DNA from: Tolypothrix campylonemoides VB511288
GTDB taxonomy: Bacteria; Cyanobacteriota; Cyanobacteriia; Cyanobacteriales; Nostocaceae
Assembly (NCBI GenBank): GCA_000828075.3
Contig: JXCB02000006.1
Span: 2,534-66,533 of the forward strand
Length of the DNA stretch: 64,000 bases
Direction of reading: 5' to 3'
Shown: in pieces, positions 35,571-42,946 of the stretch
Numbering within the stretch: position 1 is the first letter of the stretch
Layout: every line of letters begins with the position of its first letter
Notes under the pieces: model-generated
What the model was told of the DNA's origin: nothing
Database searches by the model: none
Seen by the model: the letters and a program-made list of their open reading frames with translations, nothing else
Program-made: the position numbers and the translations under genes

Positions 35571-36105
35571 ACATAGACAACTCATGGGAGAGTTCATGAT
35601 CTTCATGAGGAGCAAAATCCCAGTTTAGGAGTTTTTCTAAAAGTTGACTCTGACGTTTGGCATTTTGCTCAATTTCTTTCAGCGCCACAATTGTAGCACT
35701 GCGGTCAAGTTGACCTTGACGCCATAGTTGAGTCAAGTCAGATGTGCGATTCAAGCACGACTTGAACTCGATAGCCAGAGAATATTGAAACTTCCTTAAT
35801 TTTTGATAGTGAAACTCTACATTGGGTGACACACTTGAAGCATCAGAGTCGATTTCGTGAGGAGCAAGACGCCAGTTTAGGAGTTGTTCCAACAGTAGAG
35901 TCTGAAGTTCGGTGTGTTGCTCAACGATTTCAAAAGTTTGAAGAGTGGCATTCTGGTCGAATCGACTTTGACGCCACAAATGAATCCAAGATAGCAGACA
36001 GTTAAGGGAAAATCTAAATTCAATAGATATAGAAGATAGAAATTTTATATATTTTTGGTTAACGTAATCTGCATCTATCTTAGTACTGACTTTATTGTTT
36101 CTCAT
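35563..36105 (-). CDS. Tandem degenerate histidine-kinase dimerisation (DHp) protein
   Basis: The 180-aa product is made of two repeats, residues ~22-84 and ~104-168, each ending in (L/W)NW-x-x-APHE. Each aligns without gaps with the HisKA/DHp helical hairpin of cyanobacterial sensor kinases. Where kinases have S-H-E-L-R-T-P-L-N-x-I-L-G-W, repeat 1 has S-I-E-F-R-F-S-L-N-C-L-L-S-W and repeat 2 has A-I-E-F-K-S-C-L-N. Helix 2 (ALETIERNAKLQ-x-QLIEDLL in kinases) is TFEIVEQHTELQTLLLEQLL and ALKEIEQNAKRQSQLLEKLL here. The phospho-acceptor His is Ile in both repeats (residues 28 and 112), and no ATPase or sensor domain is present. It could titrate or bridge kinase dimers, or be a coiled-coil scaffold. 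It overlaps the ABC gene end by 8 bp, tail to tail. Confidence 0.75.
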   Translation of the reverse strand: MRNNKVSTKIDADYVNQKYIKFLSSISIEFRFSLNCLLSWIHLWRQSRFDQNATLQTFEIVEQHTELQTLLLEQLLNWRLAPHEIDSDASSVSPNVEFHYQKLRKFQYSLAIEFKSCLNRTSDLTQLWRQGQLDRSATIVALKEIEQNAKRQSQLLEKLLNWDFAPHEDHELSHELSMSS

Positions 36106-36446
36106 ATCATACTTCCCATTGTAGTGTTGACCAGAATAGGCGGTAACTACCGGAATCTAACGGAATTAACTCTACTGTACAAGTTTTCTCTACGAGAGTC
36201 TGTATACCCACAAGCAGATTTGTTCTACTATCTTGAGGAGTATCACTAAACTGAAACTTAAAAAAGAATTCGGGATCACCACACGGGTAAATCAGGGATA
36301 CTCATCAAGGATAAATCTTTTGTTTTCAAAGAAAGAAGGGGACTGGGGATTGGGGATTAGGAATTGGGGATTGGGGGACAACTCTGTAGCGACTTAGTAA
36401 AAATTTATAAAAATTAAAGATTTGAGGAAAAGTTAAGAGGGCATAA
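36106..36446. other. Intergenic region before the first NACHT gene
   Basis: No gene is seen. It holds the divergent promoters of the DHp-like gene and the NACHT gene, plus a ggggattggggattaggaat repeat cluster at 36340-36380. The NACHT start at 36447 is preceded by a purine-rich gaggaaaagttaagagg stretch that can act as ribosome site. Confidence 0.55.
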
Positions 36447-38984
36447 ATGGCAGCCATTACAGTTCATCAAAAAGTGTTTGAAAAATTCAAACAAGCTTAC
36501 ATAGAAAAGTTTGGTAGTTCACCAAAACTTCTCATTACTGAGTTAAATCGTGTTTATCAAGATAAAGACAGTTTGACAAAAGATGTCATTTCTGACAAAA
36601 CTTTACGTAATTTCTTCAACAACCCTGAACCAACAAAAATGCAGGAGAAGAATCTTAACTTCTTATGCAGAGTATTGCTAGGATACGAAAGTTATCAAGA
36701 AGCTTTGAGACAACAAGCAGCATTAGAACAAGGACAAGCAAATACTCATGTTCATGAAGATTGGCTTGACCGCTACCAAGAATATCTCAGAATAAAGTGC
36801 GGCACAATGAAAGTGCTAACTATGACTCAACCTGTAGAATTAGATAGTGTTTATGCGAATGTCAATGTTTTAGAAGCTATTAAAAGCAAAAAGCAAACAA
36901 CAATTGAAGAGTTGTTAGCTAACATTTCTAGCGACAGTGTCAATAGTATAAGCTTTAGTCGCATCAACTATACAGTGAGTAATATAAATATAGCAGCTTT
37001 AGATGCCGTTAAACATTATCCTAAGCTTCTAATTTGGGGTAAACCAGGAGCAGGTAAAACGACTTTTCTTAAACACTTAGCTTTGCATACTACCCAAGAA
37101 TTAGGACAGCAAATTATCCCGATTTTTATTTCCTTGAAAGCATTTGCAGATGAAGAAGATAAACATAGCCTGATTGATGCCATCAAACGAGAATTGATCA
37201 CTTACGCTTCTGTGTCAGCGTCACTTGTTCAGGAGTTACTAGAACAAGGTCGTTGCTTGATATTATTAGATGGTTTTGATGAAGTCACAGAAGCAGAAAG
37301 CAACCGAATATACAGAAGTATTAATACTTTGGTAGAACAATTTTTCAAAAACCATTTTGTTATAACCTGCCGTTCCGGAGCTTCAGATTATACATTTGAA
37401 TATTTTACAGAAGTGGAGATGGCAGATTTTAATGAACACCAAATTGTGATGTTTGTTAATAAATGGTTTGCCTCTAATGAAGACCCCAAATTAGGAGAGG
37501 AATTCTTAGGAGAAATAGAAAAAAACAGTTCTATCAAAGAGTTAACAACAAATCCTCTACTACTCACTATGTTGTGTTTAGTGTTTGAGGATTACTATAA
37601 ACTGCCCAAAAATCAATACTCGCTGATTGATGATGCTATAAATGTCCTACTACGCAAATGGGATGCTAGTAGGCGAATTGAACGCAATTGGGCGAACCAA
37701 TTTAACTTACCACATCAACGAAAAGTTAATCTGCTTAGCCAGATAGCTTATGAAGCTTTTAACCAAGAACCACAAAAGTATTTTTGGCAAACGAGTGAAC
37801 TAGAAGAGTTAATTAGGAATTATATTGAAAATCTTCCTGAAATTTCTCCTAAGACGCTGAGGATTGACAGTTTAGCAGTCTTGAAAACTATCGAAGCCAA
37901 TCATGGATTACTCGTTAAGCAAGCTCAAGAACTTTATTCATTCTCCCACCTAACTTTTCAGGAATACTTCGTTGCTCATTACGTCGTGGAGAGTCGAAAC
38001 CCCGAAATTTTGAAACAAATTATCAAGCAGCACTTAACAAATCATCAGTGGCGAGAAGTGTTTCTCATGATTGCAGGACGACTCGCCAATGCTGATGAAT
38101 TTCTCAAACTCATTTTTAGCCAAATCAACAAGCTAGTTCAGAGTAAAATTTTCCAAGATATGTTGACTTGGCTGGATGATGTAACAGCCTTACACACAGT
38201 AACATCGAGTTCATGGAGAGCGTTTTATTTATTTGTTGATCAGGAGTTTGAACTTTACACGAATCGATTGACAAAAGTTGATTCTAACTTGGCTTTAAAA
38301 CTTGCAGTTATTTTGAAAGAGTTCAATGACGAACGAGAAAAAATTATCAAACGTTCCCAATTGTCCAATTTTGCATTAAATTTAGTTGATATTTCTGCTA
38401 AAGTTTCTGCTAAAGCTTACGAACAAGAATTTGAACCTCATAACATCAACCCTTTGTTAAGAAAAGAACTTCCTGTTAGTGTTAATGCTGCTCAACTCCG
38501 AGGTGGACTCACTATTGATAAGGAAAAGGGTATCATTAGTATTCATAAACAGGAAAACCAAATAACTCTTGATAAAGAACATTTTCCTTTTCAAAATGAT
38601 AGCAAGAGTGATGTAGAAGACATAACTGAGGGTGAAGAAGATATAGTTGCTCGTGCTAGACAACTGAAATATGACGATTTAGCAGATGAATTGATATACT
38701 TGCAAGATTGCTTTCCCTCTGATGACGCCCTGACTTGGGAATGGCAAGAGTGGTCAAAAAAATTGAAAGGATTGATGAGGTTGTATTTACATATTGGTTT
38801 TGATGATGTGAAATTTTCTCAAAAGCAAATCAATACTTTGAAAGATTATTTTTACGCCAATATTTTATTAATAGAATGTATTCGAGGAGATTGTTACTCT
38901 TCAAAAGAGTTACGCAACCAAATTGTTGACCATTTATTGTTGCCAAAGAAATGTATTCCTAAAACCCTCACCCTTGAAATATAG
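36447..38984 (+). CDS. NACHT NTPase, defence-type, novel N-terminal domain
   Basis: The 845-aa product has an N-terminal helical domain (residues ~1-90, QKVFEKFKQAYIEKFGSSPK and ISDKTLRNFFNNPEPTK) that I cannot name. A conserved linker follows (KCGTMKVLTMTQPVEL, ~118-133), then a NACHT NTPase with Walker A GKPGAGKTTFLKHLA (~198), Walker B CLILLDGFDEV (~272) and the sensor segment FVITCRSG. The later helical part includes TTNPLLLTMLCLVFEDYYKL and LYSFSHLTFQEYFVAHYVVE. The end (CIRGDCYSSKELRNQIVDHL) is a short C-terminal module shared with the NACHT gene at 52451. Bacterial NACHT proteins of this type protect against phage; that role is inferred here. No partner gene is adjacent. Confidence 0.88.
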   Translation: MAAITVHQKVFEKFKQAYIEKFGSSPKLLITELNRVYQDKDSLTKDVISDKTLRNFFNNPEPTKMQEKNLNFLCRVLLGYESYQEALRQQAALEQGQANTHVHEDWLDRYQEYLRIKCGTMKVLTMTQPVELDSVYANVNVLEAIKSKKQTTIEELLANISSDSVNSISFSRINYTVSNINIAALDAVKHYPKLLIWGKPGAGKTTFLKHLALHTTQELGQQIIPIFISLKAFADEEDKHSLIDAIKRELITYASVSASLVQELLEQGRCLILLDGFDEVTEAESNRIYRSINTLVEQFFKNHFVITCRSGASDYTFEYFTEVEMADFNEHQIVMFVNKWFASNEDPKLGEEFLGEIEKNSSIKELTTNPLLLTMLCLVFEDYYKLPKNQYSLIDDAINVLLRKWDASRRIERNWANQFNLPHQRKVNLLSQIAYEAFNQEPQKYFWQTSELEELIRNYIENLPEISPKTLRIDSLAVLKTIEANHGLLVKQAQELYSFSHLTFQEYFVAHYVVESRNPEILKQIIKQHLTNHQWREVFLMIAGRLANADEFLKLIFSQINKLVQSKIFQDMLTWLDDVTALHTVTSSSWRAFYLFVDQEFELYTNRLTKVDSNLALKLAVILKEFNDEREKIIKRSQLSNFALNLVDISAKVSAKAYEQEFEPHNINPLLRKELPVSVNAAQLRGGLTIDKEKGIISIHKQENQITLDKEHFPFQNDSKSDVEDITEGEEDIVARARQLKYDDLADELIYLQDCFPSDDALTWEWQEWSKKLKGLMRLYLHIGFDDVKFSQKQINTLKDYFYANILLIECIRGDCYSSKELRNQIVDHLLLPKKCIPKTLTLEI

Positions 38985-39672
38985 AAGTTATGTTCAGAGG
39001 GTCTAAGGTGTTGTGCCTTTAAGAAAGCACAATTTGGGCGGACAAGATGCCCACCCCACAAGAATTTTATTTAAATACAGCACATTGCAAGTAAATGAAG
39101 TACAACGTTGTTATCTCAAAGTTAGATAGAGAGCAAATTTTACTTCTGATTTCTGATTTCTGACTTCTGAATTCTGCTGTAACATTTCATTTTGCCTCGT
39201 TCCCAGCCTCAGGCTGGGAATGCATAACTTGAGGCTCTGCCTCCTTTACTTGCGTTACTAGCGGCCTCAAGGGCATTTCCAGGTAGAACCTGTAAACGAG
39301 ATTTTAAAAGGGTTTTGGCTTAAGTTGACACCAAGAACCGGATACCCAACGCCAGTCGCCGTGAGAGCGGGAAACCCTCCTGGAGCTTACGCTCCCCCAC
39401 AAGAATTTCATTTATAGCAACAGCCAAGGTGCGTACGACGCTAACAGATGATAAAAGCTAGACACAAAAAGGCTTTTCACCCAGTCCCCAGTCCCTAGTC
39501 CCTAGTCCCCTGCTATAAATATGGTAGGCAAATTATAGGATTTTCAGCTTATTTATTCCACTACACCCTTATTATTCCGTTTATTACTGCTTATTACCGC
39601 TTATTACCGCTTATTACCTTGAATGCTATATTAATTAAGTACGCTGTAGCATTCAAAAAGAATGGCTGTAAT
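38985..39672. repeat. Repeat-rich intergenic region
   Basis: No convincing gene. It contains the ggacaagatgcccaccccac palindrome type (39040), a cttctgatttctgatttctg array (39145), a cctcaggctgggaatgcata element (39208), gccagtcgccgtgagagcgg (39351), the ccccagtccctagtccctag family (39485) and five 10-bp tandem units at 39571-39620. Confidence 0.7.
39571..39620. repeat. Five 10-bp tandem units (ttattaccgc type)
   Basis: Units attattccgt, ttattactgc, ttattaccgc, ttattaccgc and ttattacctt follow one another with an exact 10-bp period. The helical phasing could matter for protein binding or bending, or it may simply be replication slippage. It ends where the short reading frame at 39619 begins. 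Confidence 0.85.
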
Positions 39673-39837
39673 ATGAGCAAGCAGGTTAAGAAAGTATGTA
39701 AGCACGAACCGGGTAAAGACTGGACAGACGGCTGTTGTAGCTCGAATCATGTAGATGACACGAGTTCTAGAAAGCCTGATGAACAAGTCACAAAATTTGC
39801 TTTCGAGCAGTCTTTTTCAGCCCAACCAGGGACATAA
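39673..39837 (+). CDS. Doubtful small Cys-containing protein
   Basis: An ATG at 39673 opens a 54-aa frame (MSKQVKKVCKHEPGKDWTDG followed by a CCSS cluster) with an upstream TTG extension to 39619. The composition (three Cys, many charged residues) is not clearly random, but no ribosome site or homologous family is recognised. It may be a spurious frame in a repeat-rich area. Confidence 0.3.
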   Translation: MSKQVKKVCKHEPGKDWTDGCCSSNHVDDTSSRKPDEQVTKFAFEQSFSAQPGT

Positions 39838-39952
39838 GCAATTCACAAGGTACGCCATTGCGAAAGCTACTTACTGCAATTATTGTGCTATAATCCTGTC
39901 GGCAAATTCTGGTATGCACTACCCAGTCCCTACCTTTTATTTCCTGGGGAGT

Positions 39953-40327
39953 TCATAGGGTTTCCAAATAGCTCAACAAATCCGCCATTTCTTGCGGGCT
40001 AGGTTGAAATTTCGGCATAGGTGGAGTTTCCCCACTAATGACTTGGTGAATCAGACCATACGGGGATTTACGCTTTGAGACTCCTTGTAAACTGGGACCT
40101 ACGCGCCCATCTGCTTCCCAGCCATGACAACCAGCACAGTTGATTTGAAAGATGGCGTGTCCTAGTACTTGGTCGCCTTTAAGGGATAGAACGCTTTTGA
40201 CGTATGGATCGGAAGTTCTGGTTATGCGAACAGCAAAAATGCTCAAAACGACTGCTAGCAGAATCGCCAGCGCCGTTAGAGTGATTCGCCAAATCAGAGT
40301 TTCAGGTTTGGTAATCTGGTTATCCAA
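39953..40327 (-). CDS. cytM: Cytochrome cM
   Basis: The 124-aa product has an uncleaved-type N-terminal membrane helix (LTALAILLAVVLSIFAVRIT), then the haem motif INCAGCHGWEADGRVGPSLQ (CxxCH). The distal methionine lies in GETPPMPKFQPSPQEMADLL. This matches the cyanobacterial cytochrome cM family, a membrane-anchored c-type cytochrome linked to respiration and stress rather than to the main photosynthetic chain. It is transcribed away from petG, an arrangement I recall from other cyanobacteria. Confidence 0.9.
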   Translation of the reverse strand: MDNQITKPETLIWRITLTALAILLAVVLSIFAVRITRTSDPYVKSVLSLKGDQVLGHAIFQINCAGCHGWEADGRVGPSLQGVSKRKSPYGLIHQVISGETPPMPKFQPSPQEMADLLSYLETL

Positions 40328-40437
40328 AAGTTTGCTGTTTAAGTCGAAGTGTACAAAAAGTTTTCATTTCATACACATAGCTTAAAAGTTCTTGATTGTG
40401 ACTGCAAGCACAGACAAATGTTTTTTTGCTAACTAAG

Positions 40438-40550
40438 CAGGGGGATGAGGGAGGGAGTGAGGGAGTGAGGGAAGGAGAGAGTGAGGGGGATGAGGGGGAT
40501 GAGGAGTGAGGGAGGGAGGGAGGGAGTGAGGGAGGGAGGGGGATAGGGTG
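40438..40550. repeat. Polypurine tandem array (gagggagtga type)
   Basis: About 110 bp of the plus strand is nearly pure G and A, built of units such as gggagtga, gggagg and gggatga. It lies between the cytM and petG start regions. The pyrimidine counterpart at 40795-40896, beyond petG, has the opposite strand orientation. Confidence 0.9.
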
Positions 40551-40635
40551 AGCCTTTAGAAGGGATTCATGCGAGATTTGGTAGAATCAAGGATGGGAAC
40601 AAAATATTGAATGATAGCAACAAAGGAGATTTAAA

Positions 40636-40749
40636 GTGGTTGAACCCTTGCTTGACGGCATTGTGCTGGGTCTAATCTTCGTAACCTTGAGTGGATTGTT
40701 TTACAAGGCTTACCAACAATACAAGCGCGGCAATCAGCTAGGTTTGTAA
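40636..40749 (+). CDS. petG: Cytochrome b6f complex subunit V, PetG
   Basis: A GTG at 40636 opens a 37-codon frame with the sequence [19 protein letters not shown] followed by [17 protein letters not shown]. This is PetG, a one-helix subunit needed for stable cytochrome b6f. The ribosome site aaaggag sits about 7 bases upstream and supports the GTG start. The whole family is 37-38 aa, so the gene is complete. It lies divergent from cytM and is followed by a pyrimidine-rich repeat and the rsmD 3' end. Confidence 0.96.
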   Translation: MVEPLLDGIVLGLIFVTLSGLFYKAYQQYKRGNQLGL

Positions 40750-40794
40750 AGAAAGCATGAGAAGATGAGACAGATTAGGGACAGTAGTAATTTT

Positions 40795-40896
40795 TCTTCG
40801 ACTTCCTTATCCTCCTCATCTTCCTCATCCCCCTTATCCCCCTCACTCCCTCCCTCACTCCCCTCACTCCCCTCACTCCCCTCACTCCCTCACTCC
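40795..40896. repeat. Polypyrimidine tandem array (cccctcactc type)
   Basis: Units of ctccctcactcc and cctcatcccc repeat for about 100 bp on the plus strand. The array reaches into the 3' end of rsmD, whose TGA stop (40890-40892) and last Glu codon are written in repeat sequence. With 40438-40550 it forms a long imperfect inverted repeat around petG. Confidence 0.88.
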
Positions 40897-41432
40897 ACAA
40901 CCCTGTAAAAGGTTAAAGCTGTGTTTCCGTAAACTTTTTCGCGGTAGATTTCCCAAGATGGAATGACTGGAGGTGTCCAATCTTGAGGATTATGTTCGAC
41001 TGCTATTTCACCATTGGGGTTTAAAAGCCCAGAGTGAGCGATCGCCTCTAGCACTGGCTGGTATAATCCACTTGCATAAGGTGGATCGAAGTAAATTCTG
41101 TCGAATTGTCCTGACAATTTTGGCAAAAGCTGTACGACATCTCCCCGCAGTACCTTCCATTGTTGTTCGGCACTCGCTAAGCTCTGCCAGTTTTGTTGGA
41201 TAATTGCACAAGCACGGTTAGATTTTTCAATCCCTACGACTAGGCTGGCTCCTCTACATAAAGCTTCTGCGCCCATTGAACCAGTACCGGCGCACACATC
41301 CAAAAAGCGACAACCTTCTATTGTCCCTTGCCAAATATTAAAAACTGCCTCCCGTACCCGCGCACTTGTGGGTCGGGTTTCTCTCCCTGGTAAAGTTTTT
41401 AATTGTCGATTACCGTAAATTCTTAAACTCAT
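40890..41432 (-). CDS. rsmD: 16S rRNA (guanine966-N2)-methyltransferase RsmD
   Basis: The 180-aa product has the RsmD features: RETRPTSARVREAVFNIW, the SAM-binding FLDVCAGTGSMGAEALCRGA, a central IEKSNRACAIIQQNW and the catalytic FDPPYASGLYQ. It methylates the 2-amino group of G966 (E. coli numbering) in the small subunit. Start and length fit the family. The stop codon falls inside a short-repeat array, so the C-terminal end (TFYRVVE) may have been trimmed or extended by repeat growth. Confidence 0.95.
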   Translation of the reverse strand: MSLRIYGNRQLKTLPGRETRPTSARVREAVFNIWQGTIEGCRFLDVCAGTGSMGAEALCRGASLVVGIEKSNRACAIIQQNWQSLASAEQQWKVLRGDVVQLLPKLSGQFDRIYFDPPYASGLYQPVLEAIAHSGLLNPNGEIAVEHNPQDWTPPVIPSWEIYREKVYGNTALTFYRVVE

Positions 41433-41434
41433 TA

Positions 41435-41475
41435 GTCATTAGTCAAGAGTCATTTGTCATTAGTCATTAGTCATG
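41435..41475. repeat. Heptamer tandem repeat (TTAGTCA)
   Basis: Units of attagtcatt, some degenerate (agagtcatttgtcatt), fill the DNA just upstream of rsmD. It is the same heptamer family as at 18549. Confidence 0.7.
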
Positions 41476-41630
41476 AGATGCAAACATCTTTTTATTCGGT
41501 AAGCATCACCCACCAGTCACTTGTAAAGGTGGGCAATGCCATCCTATATGAAATTTACAAATTTTAACAATCAATTCTCAAAAAACCCTTTGACTATGAA
41601 CTAGAGACTATGGACTATTGACGAGTTCGA

Positions 41631-41705
41631 CAATTGTATTTAGGCAGCAACTTGTGACTAGAGACTATTGACTCATCCACAATTGTATTTAGGCAGCAAC
41701 TTGTG
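41631..41705. repeat. 26-bp direct repeat duplicating the hisH 3' end
   Basis: The 26 bp at 41631-41656 (starting caattgtatttaggcagcaa) are repeated exactly at 41680-41705, and flanking ctagagacta is also doubled (41601, 41658). The second copy includes the hisH stop codon (41689-41691) and last codons, so the first is a vestigial copy lying downstream of the gene. This is a recent tandem duplication of about 49 bp. Confidence 0.85.
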
Positions 41706-42324
41706 TCCAAACTTGGGATACAAAATTAGACAGAATTTGCAATCCAATATTAGAGGATTTTTCTGGGTGGAACTGAACTGCCATAAGGTTATCGCGGGCT
41801 ACGGCAGCTGTTACAGTCTGACTACCGTGGGTAACATTTGCAGCACAAACTTGCGGATCTTGTGGATCAACATAATAGGAATGGACAAAATAAACCCAAG
41901 GTTGAGATGGGAGATACTCCCACAAATTACTTTTTGGGTGAGTCAGTTCGAGTTGATTCCAACCCATATGAGGAATAGCAATTCCTGGTTCTCGGTGAAA
42001 TCGCTTGACTGTTCCTTTAATAATTCCGAGTCCGGGTTCAACTCCTTCTGCACTTGACTCAAAAAGAATTTGCAGCCCTAAACAAATGCCTAAAAAAGGT
42101 TTGCCAGATGCAATTGCATCTTTGATTGGTTTTTCCAAACCACGTGATCTCAAGTGTTGCACGGCTGGATCGAATGCACCCACTCCCGGCAAAACTATAG
42201 CATCTGCCTTTTCTAATTCCTTTTGAGAGTCAGTAATCTTAGGAGTTGCCCCGGCTTTTTCCAAACCTTTGCAAACCGAGTGCAAATTTCCCATGTCGTA
42301 GTCTACGACTGCAATCACTGTCAT
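41689..42324 (-). CDS. hisH: Imidazole glycerol phosphate synthase, glutaminase subunit HisH
   Basis: The 211-aa product is HisH, which supplies ammonia from glutamine to HisF in histidine synthesis. It has AVVDYDMGNLHSVCKGLEKA, the nucleophile elbow PFLGICLGLQILFESSAEG (catalytic Cys) and the His/Glu pair in LMAVQFHPEKSSNIG. HisF is not in the window. The last residues lie inside a duplicated 26-bp repeat, without changing the frame. Confidence 0.96.
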   Translation of the reverse strand: MTVIAVVDYDMGNLHSVCKGLEKAGATPKITDSQKELEKADAIVLPGVGAFDPAVQHLRSRGLEKPIKDAIASGKPFLGICLGLQILFESSAEGVEPGLGIIKGTVKRFHREPGIAIPHMGWNQLELTHPKSNLWEYLPSQPWVYFVHSYYVDPQDPQVCAANVTHGSQTVTAAVARDNLMAVQFHPEKSSNIGLQILSNFVSQVWTQVAA

Positions 42325-42383
42325 TTACCTGCTCCCTGTTAAATTTATGATGGAGGGTATTTCTATATTAAATAATATTCGAT

Positions 42384-42896
42384 ATGAAGAAAAGAATTCT
42401 ATTAACTTCTTTTGACACTTGGCTATCTGATCAAAAATCAAATTCTTCTGATGATTTGTTGGCAGAAGTTGCTCGACTTAACTCGTTACCTTATGATTTA
42501 ACCTTGTTGCGACTATTGCCTGTAGATGTGCAGCGAGCCCGTTTTCGAGTCATAGAAAAAATCCATGAACTCCAACCAGACTGCATTATCTGCTGTGGCA
42601 TGGCACGAAAGCGGACACTATTAAGTGTGGAAGTCAGCGCTACTTGTGGAGAAAATGTGTTGCAGACAACAGTTGATTTAGAAGAATTAGTGGCGGGAGC
42701 AAGGGCTGTTGAGATCAGTCACGACTGCGGAAAATTTGTTTGCGAAGGTCTTTACTATTGCGTTTTAGATGAACTACGCCAACACCAACTAAGAACCCCT
42801 TGCATATTTGTCCACGTTCCTATTTTGACTGAAGACAATTTGCCCTTAATCCTTGACGATTTTTTATTGATTATTCACAGAATGGCACTTTCGTAA
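42384..42896 (+). CDS. Peptidase C15-like protein (pyroglutamyl peptidase fold)
   Basis: The 170-aa product shows the C15 pattern: ILLTSFDTWLSDQKSNSSDD at the start, CIICCGMARKRTLLSVEVSA (with the Glu of the triad), HDCGKFVCEGLYYCVLDEL (catalytic Cys in KFVC) and CIFVHVP (catalytic His). It is shorter than the usual 200-215 aa. Pyroglutamyl peptidase removes N-terminal pyroglutamate, but this branch of cyanobacterial C15-like proteins has no tested substrate. It is divergent from hisH and followed by the DUF3370 gene. Confidence 0.82.
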   Translation: MKKRILLTSFDTWLSDQKSNSSDDLLAEVARLNSLPYDLTLLRLLPVDVQRARFRVIEKIHELQPDCIICCGMARKRTLLSVEVSATCGENVLQTTVDLEELVAGARAVEISHDCGKFVCEGLYYCVLDELRQHQLRTPCIFVHVPILTEDNLPLILDDFLLIIHRMALS

Positions 42897-42946
42897 AGTT
42901 GTTTGCGTCTCTTAGGAGAAAAATATATGAAAATATATGTAGGTAG

